The notes under the pieces are model-generated. The model saw only the letters and a list, made by a program, of their open reading frames with translations, ran no database searches and had not been told where the DNA came from. Made by a program: the position numbers and the translations under genes. DNA of 64,000 nucleotides from Corella eumyota (taxonomy: Eukaryota > Chordata > Ascidiacea > Phlebobranchia > Corellidae), in assembly GCA_963082875.1 (NCBI GenBank), contig OY720097.1, positions 1,054,001 to 1,118,000 of the forward strand, in the 5' to 3' direction. Positions 12,113 to 24,668 of the stretch are shown here, in pieces (within the stretch, counting starts at the first letter, position 1; every line of letters begins with the position of its first letter).

Positions 12113-13158
12113 TTGTAACGAGAAGAAGACTACATTTCTCTTGTATGCGCTTTACTCCATCTACCGGACGGTAAAACTATTAAAAAGAACAAGTTTTTTA
12201 TATCGTTTTTATCCTCAGATAAAAGAATATACAAGTACATTTTTAGGCTTAAAATAAATGTAATAATTTGTTATTAAGTTATCCAAGGCTGATATGTATT
12301 TAAATTACTACAGACAGTATTTTGTTCTAAAAAGTTTAGATATACCCGTAGTGGGAATCGAACTTGCACGCTAAATTACCATAATTATAAGCTTAACATC
12401 ATAATTTTAGGTTTTTTTTTAATGCTATTCGTTTTTATTTAAAAGTTATAACAAATAACATGCTTTGTAAAAAAAACTAATAATGTTATAGAGAAAAACG
12501 TTATACACTATTATATAGTTAACTGTAACCTAGTTACTTAGTAGTTACTTAACTGCTCTATATATATCAGCAAAACCCACATATTGAGAATAAATGAAGG
12601 GTAAATGCTTGAAATTATGGGTTACAAATCAAGCGTTAACTTTAAAAATCACACAGTTATACCCATATAATTTTCCTTTAGTAATAATGTTCAAACTATA
12701 CCTGTTCTATTTAACCAATATCACCACATATTAATATTTAGATCCTTGTTTAAAATAAACGTAAACTGACTCGGTAAAATTAGTATATAAATAATAAATT
12801 AGTTCGTCAATAGTTTTAATCAATAATGTTAAATATAGATAGATTTATTATTTACAACTTTTAAACCTTCTAACACGTAAATATTTACATTTAGTTCGAC
12901 GAAAACAAATAACATTTATTTTATTTTTTTAGTCAACTATTTGTTTTTCTTTCACGGTCAATTTAAAGAAAATTGTCTCGTTAAACTTCTCCTTTTATTG
13001 CAACGTCTGTTTTTCCAGTTAACTTGTTAAAAAAGCACATTTTCTTTCAAAACATGTTTTTCAATGAGGTATAGAAAATATTCTCTTTTGTTGTTAAAAA
13101 TCTACTTTAGCTCAAAAATAACACGAAGCAAAATAGTTTGTTATTTAGCATGTAGGCC

Positions 13159-13221
13159 CAATAATCAATAAAAACACAACATCCTAAAACTACACATCAT
13201 GCTTTTAAACTTTACTACAAC
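13159..13221 (+). repeat. Exact 63-bp dispersed repeat, copy 2
   Basis: Second identical copy of the stretch at 12050-12112, in the same orientation. It lies about 870 bp upstream of the STXBP6 start. Confidence 0.9.
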
Positions 13222-14092
13222 CCCCTTTAAAAACATATCGATTTGCTGTAGATCTTAGTAATATCAAATTAGAAATCATGTTTTAAATATCTAATAACAC
13301 AGTACATGATAAACGATTACAACTTTAGTAAACAATTACAAATTTGGTGTGATATTTATATTATTGTGCTCTCTGGTTTAGATATAAAAAATATATTTTA
13401 ATTTAAAAAAATTAAAACTTAACATATTAAATAAAATGTTTAATAATATTTAAAAAAATAATTACGGCAGATTTATAGTAAGAGTTAATTATTGGGCAGG
13501 GATAAAAATATACAACTTTTTAAGTCATTTTACTTTTTTTGTTGTAAAGAAATTATTACCAGATAACCATATGCTATTTTACCAAAAATGAAATATATTT
13601 TATTACCCTTTGTTTACCCCAACCTTCTTTGGAAAATGAGTCTTAATTTCTGCAAATATTTTAACGTAAGTTTCGCTGAAAAACGTCGTTTTTAAAATTT
13701 TAGTTTTTAGAAATGTCCATACAATAAAATGCATTTTTAAGTAACGTAGGCTTATACGCTTATACTTTAATCATGTAGATGTTTTTTTCCTACAACTCGT
13801 AATAGTGATATGATGAATAAACCTTCCTACATTCAATTAAAAACAAAAACTGTTAGCTTCAAAATTTATAAAACAAAAAATAAAAAATAAGTTGCTATTT
13901 ATTTATTAAAATTAAAAATTATTCCTAAAGTTTCAACTAATTTTAATTGTTAATTATCATAAGAATTATCGAGGACAAACAAAAAAAATGTTTATCCTCG
14001 TTTTGATTGACAGATGATTGCGTCTTCAGCAGTTTGTAAACAAATGCAAATGTTTTGAGATTTTGTAAGTTTTTAGTTAAATTTAAATTAAA

Positions 14093-16062
14093 ATGTTGCA
14101 TTCTCCGGTTGCTATCAATAATGCCAGACCAAATGAAGTAAAGCACGCCTTGCACAACAACGTGTTTCATCCGAATGGAGAACGTCTTGTAGGTTTTATG
14201 AAAGTAAGTCTTAGACTGTTAGAATAAGTTCTTATTAATAAAAACTTTCGGCAATTAAAAATGTGTTTTTTTTACTATGCTGATTTATTATTACTGTTGG
14301 TTTCCTACTAGAGATCCTAAATAGATTGCAATTTATTAATCAGTTAATACGTTCCTTGGTTTCAGTAACTTTTTTCTTTCATTATATTATAAATTAATGT
14401 AACCGGCAGCGTGGTGTAGTGGTAAGAACACTTGCTACACCACACATGAGGTCGTGGGTTCAATCCCCACTGATCTCTGCTGTAGCGTCCTTGAGTAAGC
14501 CACTATAAACGGTATGAACTTTTGCTGAGCCAGCATTTAATCAGCAGTATAATTATCAGGCAATTATAATCTATAATATCCCAAACTGCAACAGGCAACT
14601 CGAGACTTGGTTGGAGTAACTGATGTTACCCTATGTTTAGGTTGCGCATTCGACTTTCCCACATCGAGGATAAAGATATATACAAAAAAAAAAGTTAATT
14701 CCACCCTTTTTCGTAATTAAGGGTTGATTTCCCTAACTTTGTATAAAAATTGGTTATGTTTAATTACAACCCCTATAATATTTTGTGTCATTAAATGCCA
14801 ATTAATACTTTATTAATATTAATAATTTGTTTTAAGGTTTGCAAGACTGAGCCGGGAGGTTTACCTTTTCATAAAGTGGAAAATGTTCATTATTTGTGCT
14901 GCTCAGTTACCATAAAACGACCTTCCAATGCTTTTATTAGCAGGTAAAGTTAAAACACCTTAATTTTAATATTGAGGGTCCCTTGTTTAAGAACTGGGTT
15001 TAGGTTTTGATATTTTGTAATTTGTATATTGTTAACAATTTTTGTAAAAAAGTGAACTCGCTAAAAGTTTTTATGAACCATTTATTTTAAGTTTGGCACC
15101 CTAATATTGACTCAAAAGTTTTTAATAAATTTGGTATTAAGTAACTTAAGCTATTGGTTTTTGTTTATTTAGATATAGGTTGTCTGATAAAGGGGATGTT
15201 TATGAACAAAGAAGAAAGTGGCCACTACAAGAGTTACAAGTAACTTTTTTTTTATTATCCTTTGTGTTTCATTTGTGGTCAAAACTAATATTTGCTTGTG
15301 GTAATTTACCCAGACACTATAAACTGCAGTTTTTTTTTGAGGGCATGTAATGTGTCTGGGTTTATATTTTTTAACTAGGGTTAAATCCATAAAGTTAATA
15401 TAAGATTACTACTGTAACATAAACCGTAATAATATTTTTTAATTTAGAAAGTTGATGGTCATGGTCTAACAAACAGTGACCTACAATTTGATCTTTATTT
15501 TGACCGAGCTTTTAAGTTTGAAGCCCCAAATCTTAAAGAAAAGGAAGAATTTCTACAAAATGTTACAACCCTATGCTCAAAACATCTTTCTTACACTCCT
15601 GTATTTGAGAACGTACCAAACAGAATCACTAAATGTTTAGCTTCCAATACAAAAGGTATTTAAACAATTTGTTAAAGCAAAAAAACAATTTTTGGTACAA
15701 AATGCACCACACTTAAACAACATAATTTACCCAAACAAAAACATAGTTAAACAGTAAAAAAAAGATTGGTTTCTATATTTAAAATAGGCAATAAATGTAA
15801 AACCTTTTTTAAATAAATTATTAAAATTTTTACCCGCTAATTTCATTGCCACATCACCTTAATTTATAACTAAACATCAACTAACCATAAATAATTAATG
15901 TTGTACACAGACACAGCTAGTTTAATGAAACAAAATAAGCAAGCTTTGGGAGAGAGGGGTCAAAAATTATCAAATGTTGAACAAAAAACAGCAGAAATGG
16001 CGAACTCAGCGAAAGACTTTCAACAAACCACTCACCAACTAGCGGAACATTATAAAAACTAA
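14093..16062 (+). CDS. STXBP6: Syntaxin-binding protein 6 (amisyn)
   Basis: Five coding exons: 14093-14203, 14837-14943, 15173-15239, 15448-15655, 15911-16062. All are in phase, giving 214 residues against about 210 in human. The first in-frame ATG gives MLHSPVAINNARPNEVKHAL. The N-terminal two thirds should form the PH-like domain of this family; LQFDLYFDRAFKFEAPN matches its conserved core. The C-terminal end is an R-SNARE-like coiled coil (ALGERGQKLSNVEQKTAEM, then NSAKDFQQTTHQLA) and there is no membrane anchor. In vertebrates amisyn binds syntaxin-1 and SNAP-25 and restrains vesicle fusion. The same role here is inferred. A polyadenylation-type AATAAA lies at 16924, leaving room for a long 3' UTR. 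The gene diverges from the SLC6 gene. Confidence 0.93.
14402..14693 (+). repeat. SINE family A, full length, in STXBP6 intron 1
   Basis: Complete copy, from CCGGCAGCGTGGTGTAGTGG through the B-box-like GGGTTCAATCC to TAAAGATATATAC and a short A-run. It is one of the best copies for reading the family consensus. Confidence 0.92.
15285..15345 (-). repeat. Family C fragment
   Basis: A short piece (ATATTTGCTTGTGGTAATTT, then ACTATAAACTGCAG) matches the family C repeat read in reverse. It lies in an STXBP6 intron. Confidence 0.45.
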
Positions 16063-17653
16063 AACCGGATTTAATCAAAATTTTAACCCACATTTGCTTT
16101 AAATTAAAACATTTAACAAACTGGGTTTTGTAAGTTATAAATACAGGGTGTGCTTTATTGTAAATATTTACAAATATATTATTTATAGGTTTTTTTCTAA
16201 GTAAATTTTACAGTATTTAAGACACAACTTTATAACTTAAAAATAATTTAAGAATTAAAACTCTTTAAATTGTAAATATTCAAAAACAACTAAAGAGCTA
16301 TTAATGCAGTATTTTTGTATTTAATTTTTTAGTAATATGTTAGTTAAAATTGCTGCAATTCAGAGCGAAAGAGATTTTATAAATATCACATAAATAATTC
16401 CTATCTTTATTAATTCTGTAATTTTTATTCGATCTAAAAAGGGCCAACCATAAAAAAAATAGTAGTTTATTTAATATGAAGTATTATAGTCTTTTATTCC
16501 GAATATATATATTTGTCAAGTATTGTAATTTATAATTTTGTTGTTTAAAATATTAAAACTTATATTGTTGTTAGATTTCAAGCATGTTTTAATGTTATGT
16601 AAATTGGTGTTCTGTTTTTTCATATAACCTTTAGTACAAAATAGTTTTTGCACATGACAGTATTATAAACTTTGTAAATTATAAAAAAAAAGTTGCTCAA
16701 TCTATTATATTTCCAATCCTTATAAAAAATTTAATTCCTTACCTATCTTGCTTTTTTTGCTGCTAATTCAAGGTGCATATATTATACATTAGTATTAGTA
16801 CCCACTTAATAAGTATTAGAATGTGTGCATATATTTTTCTAGTGTTGCAATATTTTCAAAATATTTAATTTTTGCCAGATAATTTTATTTTACACGAGCC
16901 ATTTAATTGTTTTACGCCATCTGAATAAAACTTTCTTACCACAACTTTTGAATTTGGTTTTAGTCAAATAAAATAAGTTATTTAACTTATACAGCGCTAA
17001 TACCCGACTTTTAAAAAGAACTATTGATTTGGAAGAAAAGCTTTTCCTATACTTGAAGCCTAAATAGCAATAGTAACATTGGTTATTAAAAAAAATTCAA
17101 AGGTATAGCAGATTTATAAATTAGAAAGCAGGATCATAACACTTAGCTTCACTACATGAGGTCTTGGTTTGATCCCCACTGCTTTCATGTCTGTACTGGC
17201 CTTAAGTAAGGCGCTATAAATGGGTTGCCTTTATGCTAAGCAAGGACTTAATCAAAATCTAATTATTGGGCAAATGCATTCAATAAAATTCTAAACTGGC
17301 AAAGGCAACTCAAGACTGGGTCAGGGTAACAAATGTTACTCTATGTTAAGTTGTGAAGTCAACCTTTCCACAATAATAAAAAAAAAAACTGTTTACAATT
17401 TATTTTGTAAGTCATTTAAATATGAAACATAGCCTAAAGCTACATTTTTAGCTTGTTATGAAAATTCCATGTTTATTTTTTAAAAATCTCTCTTATCTTT
17501 ATGCTACTTTACATACAGAAGAACAATAAAGAGAAAATTTTTTTATTTAGTCATATCAAAATGTAACAAAAAAGTTTGTGAAAGGTTTTTGTTTATATTG
17601 GAACGAATACAACGTCAAACATGCTTTGGTAACAGCCCCAAGTATTTAAATAT
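16063..17653. other. Convergent 3' region of STXBP6 and CCT2
   Basis: STXBP6 and CCT2 end toward each other. A plus-strand AATAAA at 16924 may end STXBP6. A minus-strand AATAAA (17472-17477) may end CCT2 about 180 bp after its stop. A decayed SINE lies at 17127-17390. No further gene is supported. Confidence 0.55.
17127..17390 (+). repeat. SINE family A, diverged
   Basis: The head is decayed (CATAACACTTAGCTTCACTA, then CATGAGGTCTTGG). The body and tail are recognisable up to CCACAATAATAAAAAA. It belongs to a sub-variant with GTGAAGTCAACC in the tail instead of GCGCATTCGACT. Confidence 0.75.
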
Positions 17654-20600
17654 TCAGTGATGGTCTGGTCTTCTTTGTCTAAATACGAAATTAAACTTAA
17701 ATAAAGCAACTAATATTTAAATAATAGGAGTTTTTTTAAAAATTTAGGTTTAGTAGACATGGGTTAATAGGGTAACCAATTAATTTAACTCAATAAAAAT
17801 TTAATTTTTCCTGGATTCAAAAAATTTGTAAACACAAATAAAGTTATATAGGATTGATTTGTCAAAGTTGTCTTTTAATCCATTAGTTGATTTTTTGCAA
17901 CACATAACTAATATTTGCCCGCAATAATTTAATGGCTGTTTTTTTTTTTTAAAAGCCTATAAATTGGACATAGATCTATATAAAATGGGACTAAGTGGAT
18001 GTAATATATAAGTATATCCAAGTTATAGACCTATTAAATAAATAAAACTGCCATTTGTGATGCAATTGTAAATAAATGCAGGCAAATATTATTTGAGAGT
18101 TGCAACCATATTACAACAATTAAAATCCGACCGTAGGGTGGACTATTGACTAGTTTTATAATTAATTTACGCAGCCTATTTGTGTTTGAGTTGTAATATT
18201 TGTAAGGTGCTATTTTATTGTTGCTGGCAAGCACAACCTTACCTTGGGGCTGATCTGATGATGTTGTCGACTCTAACGATCATCTCAGCTGCCTCCGCAG
18301 CACTGACGAGAACTTGTCTCTTCACTTGAAAGGATTCTGTGATCCCAAGTTCCTCCATACAAGCTATTCTTCCTTCCTCCATGTCTGATGAAGATAAAAA
18401 AATTCAAAAAATTTATTTTTATTCCTATTAAATAAACAACTAAAAAAATAAAAAAAAATTGTCAAAAATAAAACAAAAATTATTTAATTTTTTCCCACAG
18501 CATGAGAGCAGTGGGGATCAAACCAAGATTACATGCCTGTGTGGCAAGAAACATTAAATGCACACAAAATAAAAAGGTTGAAAAATAAACTCACCTAGTC
18601 CATAAGTACTTTTCCCTTCTGCATGAGCTGCCCTTAATTCAGAAGCTAATTGAGCACTATCAAAACCTGCGTTGTCTGCTATAGTTATTGGGATCTACAA
18701 CAAAGAAACAGTGTTAAAAAATAAAAGTTTAAGCAAGTTTAAATTGGTAGATATCTTGTTTGTATTTATTTATCCTTGATGTGGTAAGGTCAACTTAACA
18801 GTCTAAATATAGAGTAACATTTGTTACCCTGACCCAGTCTTAAGTTGACTTGGGAGTTTTAGATAGGCTATTAATATTCTAAATTGCTGAAAAATTAAAT
18901 TGCCAGTTAAAAAATTAACTCAAAAAAAGAAAAATATCTTAACTGTTTCAGACTAGTAAAATAAAGTCCTTTGTGAGTAACAGAGTCCAATAGTTCAACT
19001 TAAAATAAGGTAAAAACAGGAAAAATAACTTCTTGATATTATGTAAACTACAACTTTAAACAAGTAAAATGCAAGGAAAATACCTTCAACCAAAGTTACA
19101 ACTTACTTGCATAAGAGCTCTTGCAAATGATTCCATCGCTGCAGATTCCTTCCCAGCAGTTTTCACTGCAAGATTAAGAACAGCGTTGGCCATTAGAGCC
19201 TCACAGCAGCCTCCCCCTTTCACCGTCCTTGTCTCGGCCACGGTTCGTTGGAGAACACATAAAGCGTCGTGCATCGATCGCTCTGACTCGTCAAGAATCT
19301 GCTGGGTGGCGCCACGGAGCACAATTGTACAAGCCTCGGCTCTTGCAACACCTGAAATATTTTTAATAAGTTTTTTTTAATTTTTTAACAGAAATTTGTC
19401 TTTAAGTTTAGGCTTAAATTAATTAATTAATTAGCTCTTTAATTATGACTAATTAATCTTTTATTACCAGAATAGATACTTAACAGAAATTAATTAATTA
19501 AGCACTTAAATTGATACATTAATTAGCCTTTTTAAAAAAAAAATTATAATTTCACCAGAAAATTTGATAAGTTTATCCTCGCCGATCATAACCTCTTCTA
19601 TAAGGTCACAATGTCCGAGCTGCACAAGGTCAGGGCGGTCAAAGGTCGAGCAAATCTCACCCCCGAGTACGAGAGCCAATCTTTCTACTCCCTCAAAGTC
19701 AGCGTGTTCTATCGCCATGACTCCCGCATCAGCAAATAATTGTTCAGGATAATTGTAGATCAGTTGTCTAAAAAAAGTTAAATAAAAGATAAAAAAATAG
19801 AATTTAATTTCTATGTTTTTTAAGGTCAACTTTACAGCCTAAACATAAAGTAACATTTGTTACCCGAACCCAGTCTCAAGTTGCCTTTTAGCAGTTTGGG
19901 ATATTATAGATTATAATTGCCTGGTAATAAGGCTGTTGATTAAGTGTTAGCTCAGCAGGAGTTTATACCGTTTATACGGCCTTACTTAAAGGCGCTCCAG
20001 CATGGAGTGGTGAGGATTAAACTTAGAACTTCATGTAGTAAAGCAGTGTGTTTTAACTTCACAATCAAAAAAATTAATAAAATTCATTTTTTAAAATCCA
20101 AAAATCAATTACTTAAATATCTTAATAGTTACCTTAAATTAATTTGTGTAAGACTATTTTAAAAAAGATTTATTTAAACAGTTTTTAGTTCTTAAAATCT
20201 TAAAAAAAAAAAATATCAAACCTGTTAATAAAACAGTTAATTCCATGGGATATAATTTTCTCACATTTTTCTTTCATTTTCATTTTTTCAACTAATTCTA
20301 TTTCAGCGACCTTAGCCACCCCATCTACCCTTACTCTTGATCCAAACACCTAAACAAAAATATTGTTTGATAATTATTGTTTGACCAGCCGGCAGCGTGG
20401 TGTAGTGGTAAGAACATTTGCTACACTACACATGAGGTTGTGGGTTTAATCCCACTGAGCTCATGCTGTAGTGCCCTTGAGTAAGGCACTATAAACGGTA
20501 TAAACTCCAGCTGAGCCAGCACTTAATCAGCAGCTTAATTACCAGGCAATTATGATCTATAATATCCCAAACTGCCACAGGCAACTCGAGACTGGGTCGA

Positions 20601-23600
20601 AGTAACAGTTGTTACTCTATGTTTAAGTCGCGCATTTGACTTTCCCACATCGAGGATAAAGATATATATACAACTCTAAAAATAGTTGGCAATTAATAAA
20701 ACATAAATTAAAAACCACCTTAATTTTGTCGGTATCCATTGAAGTATTCGCGATTAAAACTTTTACATTTTCTAATCTTTTAGGTTGATTCATTCCCACT
20801 TTTTTATCCAATAAAAATCCTTCTTCCAAGTAAGAATCAGTCATTGTACTTCCTAATTTCTTAATAATCTGAAAACAATAAACATTTGGTATATATATAC
20901 ATAGCATAAACTTAAATTAAGTTATAAGCTTCATAATATTACCCCAACATAGTCTCAAGTTGTACAAGTTTAAGATATTATTGACCCCATGATACTACCC
21001 CAACATAGTCTCAAGTTGTACGAGTTTAAGATATTATTGACCTTATGATATTACCCCAACCCAGTCTCAAGTTGTACAAGTTTAAGATAATATTAACCTC
21101 ATGATACTACCCTAACCCAGTCCCAAGTTGTACGAGTTTAAGATATTATTGACCTTATGATATTACCCCAACCCAGTCTTAAGTTGTACACGTTTAAGAT
21201 ATTATTGACCCTATGATATAACCCCAACCCAGTCTTAAGTTGTAAAGGTTAAGATATTATTGACCTCATGATACTTCACCAACCCAGTCCCAAGTTGTAC
21301 AAGTTTAAGATATTATTGATCTCATGGTATTACCCCAACCCAGTCCCAAGTTGTACAAGTTTAAGATATTATCGACCTCATAATATTACCCCAACCCAGT
21401 TCCAAGTTGTACAATTTTAAGATAAAATTGACCTTATGATATTACCCCAATCCAGTACCAAATTGTACAAGTTTAAGATATTATTGACCAAACGATATTT
21501 CTATAGATCAGTATTATCTTAAAATTCCTTTAACAAAACAAAAATTTGGCACAACTCCATAAAATTTAAAGCTTTTCAAATTAAAAACTAAAACTTAAAA
21601 CTTAAAACTAACTTGAATAGCTTCTAGATTCCCACTTCCCTTCAACCTTAACACGGCATTTACTGCCATCTTTGCGAAAAAGTCTTTATGTTGAGTTAGA
21701 AGCTTGGAGCTTAAAGTTGTTCTTGCTACGTTGAGAAGATCTTCCCGAAATTTCACTTCATCCGATCTAAATAATAAAAAATACGCAATTAATTTTTTTT
21801 GTATACAACAAGATACAATCTTGCTAAAAAAAGTATTTTTTAGATAAAATTAAATTTCTTAGAATTTGCCAGTTTATTATTATTTGAAAGCATTATATTT
21901 ATTTATAAAAAAATTAACTTAAAAACAAAAATCTTGATTAAAGTTTACAATAAGATATATATAATTTTAACAAATTTTTAAACACAAGTCGATAACTCTC
22001 AACTAATATTTGCCCTAACTCTCAACTAATATTTGCCCCCGCAACATAATAGGCAGTTTGAATTTATTTTAAAAGCCTACAAACTGGATAAATATCTTTC
22101 ACTAAGCTTCACTATATATAAATATAAAAATAAATGAATTGTCTTCTATTTTTTTTACAATTTCAACGTTTTTATCTTATTTGCTCTCTAGTGCTACCAT
22201 GCTGGCACAAAAAAACTAACAAGTTTTTTTTTCGTATATATATCTTTATCCTCGATGTGGGAAAGTCGAATACGCGACTTAAATAAAGAGTAACATCAGT
22301 TACTCCGACCCAGTCTCGAGTTGCCTGTTGCAGTTTGGAATATTATAGATTATAATTGCCCAGTAATTATGCTGCTGATTAAGTGCTGGGTCAGCAGGAG
22401 TTTATACCGTTTATATCGTCTTAGTTAAGGGCACTACAGCATGAGAGCAGTGGGGATTAAACCCACGACCTCATGTGTGGTGTAGCAAGTGTTCTTACCA
22501 TGCTGCTGGTAAACATACAACACAATGTAATCAAGCTTAATAAGTAAACTCACCCATTATCGACTGCGCAGTTGTTAAGAGCTTCTTTAGCTGCTTCTGC
22601 TGCCTTCCTCCACCCTCTAACAATGATTTGTGGATGGAATTTCTGAGCTACCAGTTTTTCTGCTTCCTGTTTAATAAAAACTTTGTTACTGCACTTGTAA
22701 ATGTTTGTGGAATTTTACTTTTAATTTTTTTGATATTTTTATTTATTCTTGATGTGGGAAGGTCGAATGTGCAACCTAAACATAGAGTAACATCAGTTAT
22801 CACAGACCCAGTATTAAGTTGCCTTTGGCAGTTTAAGATATTACAGAATAAAATTAAGTGATAATTAATCTGCTGATTAAGTGTTGGCCCAGCAGGAGTT
22901 TATAGTGCCTTACTCAAAAGCGCTACAGCATGAGAGCAATAGGGATCGAACCCAGGACCTCGTATAGATGTCCTGACTACTACACCATGCTTTCAGTTTT
23001 AAAAAGCACTGAGACAATAAAACCAGGTCCATAATATCGTTAAAAAAATCAAGACAGAGTTAGAGTCAAAAATAGTAATTTTATGATTTGACAGTAATTT
23101 AACACAAACTTTTACTGATAAATAAAAATCCAACACAAAATAAAATATAATTTGTATATAATATAATTTTTATAAAGATGCAAACTAAAATGTTTATAAT
23201 TTCATTTATAAGTTATGCAAAAAAGCATAGCAAATTTAAATTTAATTATAGTAAACACTTTTTATGCAGTGATAAAAGTACCTACCCTTAATAGCTCGGC
23301 AGCTAACACAGTGACAGAAGTAGTTCCATCTCCAACCTCATCATCTTGAACACGAGCCAAATCTAATTTCAAAATATATTACTTGGAAAATTATAGATTT
23401 TATTTATTTTTTAAATTTGGGTTTGGCACGAGTTAGGATAATTTTAATTGCCTTACTCAAGTGGGCTACTAGGTTGAAACAGTGGGAATAAAACTAATGA
23501 CCATTTGCTGGTAATTCAAGGATCTACTAACTACACCAAGTGAATGTAGAACGAAGTGGTTTAGAAAAACTAAAAATATATATTTCAGATATTTTTAACC

Positions 23601-24668
23601 ATGCCAGTTCGCATTGCGGTGTATTGGTCAGAACACTTGACTTTATTACATGAGATCCTAGGTTTAATCCACACTGCGCTCATGCTGTAGAGCCCTCATG
23701 TAAGTATAAACTTCCACTAAACCAATACTTAGTCGGCATCTTAATTGTTAGGCTATTATAATTTTAAATCTTTGCAAAAGGCACTTGAAACTGGGTTAGG
23801 GTAACTGACTTTATTTTTAGACTGTGAAGTTAGACGTTACCACATCAAAGATAAACAAGTATAAAAAAAGTTTCACTCACCAACAAGGATTTTAGCGGCT
23901 GGGTTATCGACTCCAATTCTTCTTAGAATAGTTGCTCCGTCATTTGTTACCGTGATCCCTGGTTCACCACCAGAGGGCCCATGACTCATCAAAATCTTAT
24001 CCATTCCTTTCGGACCTAGCGTGCTCTTTACCAGATCGCCGATAGCAACCGCACCAACAAAAGAAGACTGAGAAAAAATATAAAATCTTTGTTAGAAGAT
24101 TACAAAATTTAAAAACATTTAATATAAAGATGAGCATTAAACTGAAAGATTATAAAATAAAACTAAAAATAATTTTAAATTTACCATTCTTGCAATTTCC
24201 GCTCTTTCTTCATCAGCTCCATGATTATAAATCGAAACTGGATTTAAAGACATCTAAATCAATTTAATATTTTCGTTAAAAAAACAACTGAGAAAATTTT
24301 TTTTTGTATATATATAAATTTACCCTTGATGTGGATAGGGTAAATGCCGACCTAAACATAAGGTAACATCACTTACTCCGACCCAGTTTCGAGTTGCCTT
24401 TAGCAGTTTGAGATATTATATTAATTATAATTTAGTAATAATTATGCTGCAAATTAAGTGTTGGCTTAGCAGGAGTTCATACTGTTTTTGGCGCCCTACT
24501 TAAGGGTGCTACAGAATAAGAGCAGTGGGGATTGAACCCATAACCTCATGATGGAGTAGCAAGTGTTCTTACCATTTTTTTAAATACCGTAAGGTTAGAT
24601 TGCATGTAGTTTTTATTAAAATTGCAATAATAAACACAAAAATTTAAAAAAGTTGTTTAACTTACCAT
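17654..24668 (-). CDS. CCT2: T-complex protein 1 subunit beta (CCT2)
   Basis: Thirteen exons: 24668-24666 (start codon only), 24253-24185, 24067-23881, 23362-23286, 22666-22554, 21766-21613, 20868-20719, 20349-20222, 19767-19556, 19351-19107, 18694-18595, 18384-18243, 17678-17654. They give 533-534 residues, against 535 in human. The family is read from [12 protein letters not shown], the nucleotide motif [16 protein letters not shown] (about residues 96-111), [38 protein letters not shown], and the C-terminus [11 protein letters not shown]2 is one of eight paralogous subunits of the ATP-driven cytosolic chaperonin that folds actin and tubulin. Exon 1 codes only for Met, and exon 2 also begins with ATG (MSLNPVS), so either could start translation. 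The last exon has only 25 coding bases. Two introns hold SINE-rich and satellite DNA. Confidence 0.97.
17945..18150 (+). repeat. Family C copy
   Basis: Contains TAAATAAATAAAACTGCCAT, GCAGGCAAATATTATTTGAG and AACCATATTACAACAATTAA, in the same order as the copy at 6655. It lies in the last CCT2 intron. Confidence 0.6.
18771..18905 (-). repeat. SINE family A, tail half only
   Basis: Keeps the tail part from TATCCTTGATGTGG to the AAATTGCC segment and lacks the tRNA-like head. It lies in a CCT2 intron. Confidence 0.7.
19820..20050 (-). repeat. SINE family A, truncated
   Basis: Has the tail and body (GTTACCCGAACCCAGTCTC to CTCCAGCATGGAG) and only a remnant of the head. It lies in a CCT2 intron. 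Confidence 0.75.
20388..20670 (+). repeat. SINE family A, full length
   Basis: Complete copy from GCCGGCAGCGTGGTGTAGTG to GAGGATAAAGATATATATAC. The A-box-like TGGTGTAGTGGTAAGA and B-box-like GGGTTTAATCCC mark the tRNA-derived head. It lies in a CCT2 intron. Confidence 0.92.
20925..21510 (-). repeat. 57-bp minisatellite, about 10 units, reverse of the array at 855
   Basis: About ten units, each with ATATTACCCCAACCCAGTCT, then CAAGTTGTACAAGTTTAAG, then ATATTATTGACCTCATG. This is the reverse complement of the unit in the SLC6 intron. It fills a CCT2 intron between exons 20868-20719 and 21766-21613. Confidence 0.92.
21975..22125 (-). repeat. Family C copy, partly duplicated
   Basis: Contains AACTCTCAACTAATATTTGC twice in direct repeat (about 21993 and 22018), then AAAAGCCTACAAACTGGATA. 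This is the reverse orientation of the family C consensus. Confidence 0.55.
22236..22509 (-). repeat. SINE family A, nearly full length
   Basis: From the TATATATCTTTATCCTCGAT tail to a head that lacks about 13 bases of the A-box region before CATGCTGCTGG. It lies in a CCT2 intron. Confidence 0.85.
22739..22995 (-). repeat. SINE family A, diverged
   Basis: Older reverse copy about 230 bp from the previous one, on the other side of CCT2 exon 22554-22666. It is recognisable from TTCTTGATGTGGGAAGG to CACCATGC. Confidence 0.75.
23603..23860 (+). repeat. SINE family A, diverged
   Basis: The head GCGGTGTATTGGTCAGAACA is followed by CATGAGATCC and a decayed body and tail. It lies in a CCT2 intron. 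A further relic on the minus strand lies near 23420-23540. Confidence 0.7.
24305..24575 (-). repeat. SINE family A, nearly full length
   Basis: Reverse copy in CCT2 intron 1, from TTTACCCTTGATGTGG to AGCAAGTGTTCTTACCA. The last bases of the head are missing. Confidence 0.8.

Larger units (their letters stand above)
11870..14092. other. Shared upstream region of SLC6 and STXBP6
   Basis: The two genes diverge from this 2.2-kb AT-rich stretch, so both promoters should lie here. I cannot place a TATA box or start site with confidence. It contains an exact 63-bp repeat pair (12050 and 13159). A lone tRNA-like B-box relic lies near 12343-12400 on the minus strand (GTTCGATTCCCACTACGGG). No coding region is supported. 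Confidence 0.6.

Noticed and set aside
12343-12400. Possible tRNA gene on the minus strand (GTTCGATTCCCACTACGGG)
   Set aside because: Only a B-box-like stretch is present; no acceptor, D or anticodon arms pair. Probably a SINE or tRNA relic.
13943-14170. 75-codon minus-strand open frame
   Set aside because: Overlaps STXBP6 exon 1 in antisense and has no recognisable domain.
19069-19380. 103-codon plus-strand open frame
   Set aside because: Antisense shadow of the CCT2 exon at 19107-19351, which has a clear chaperonin translation.
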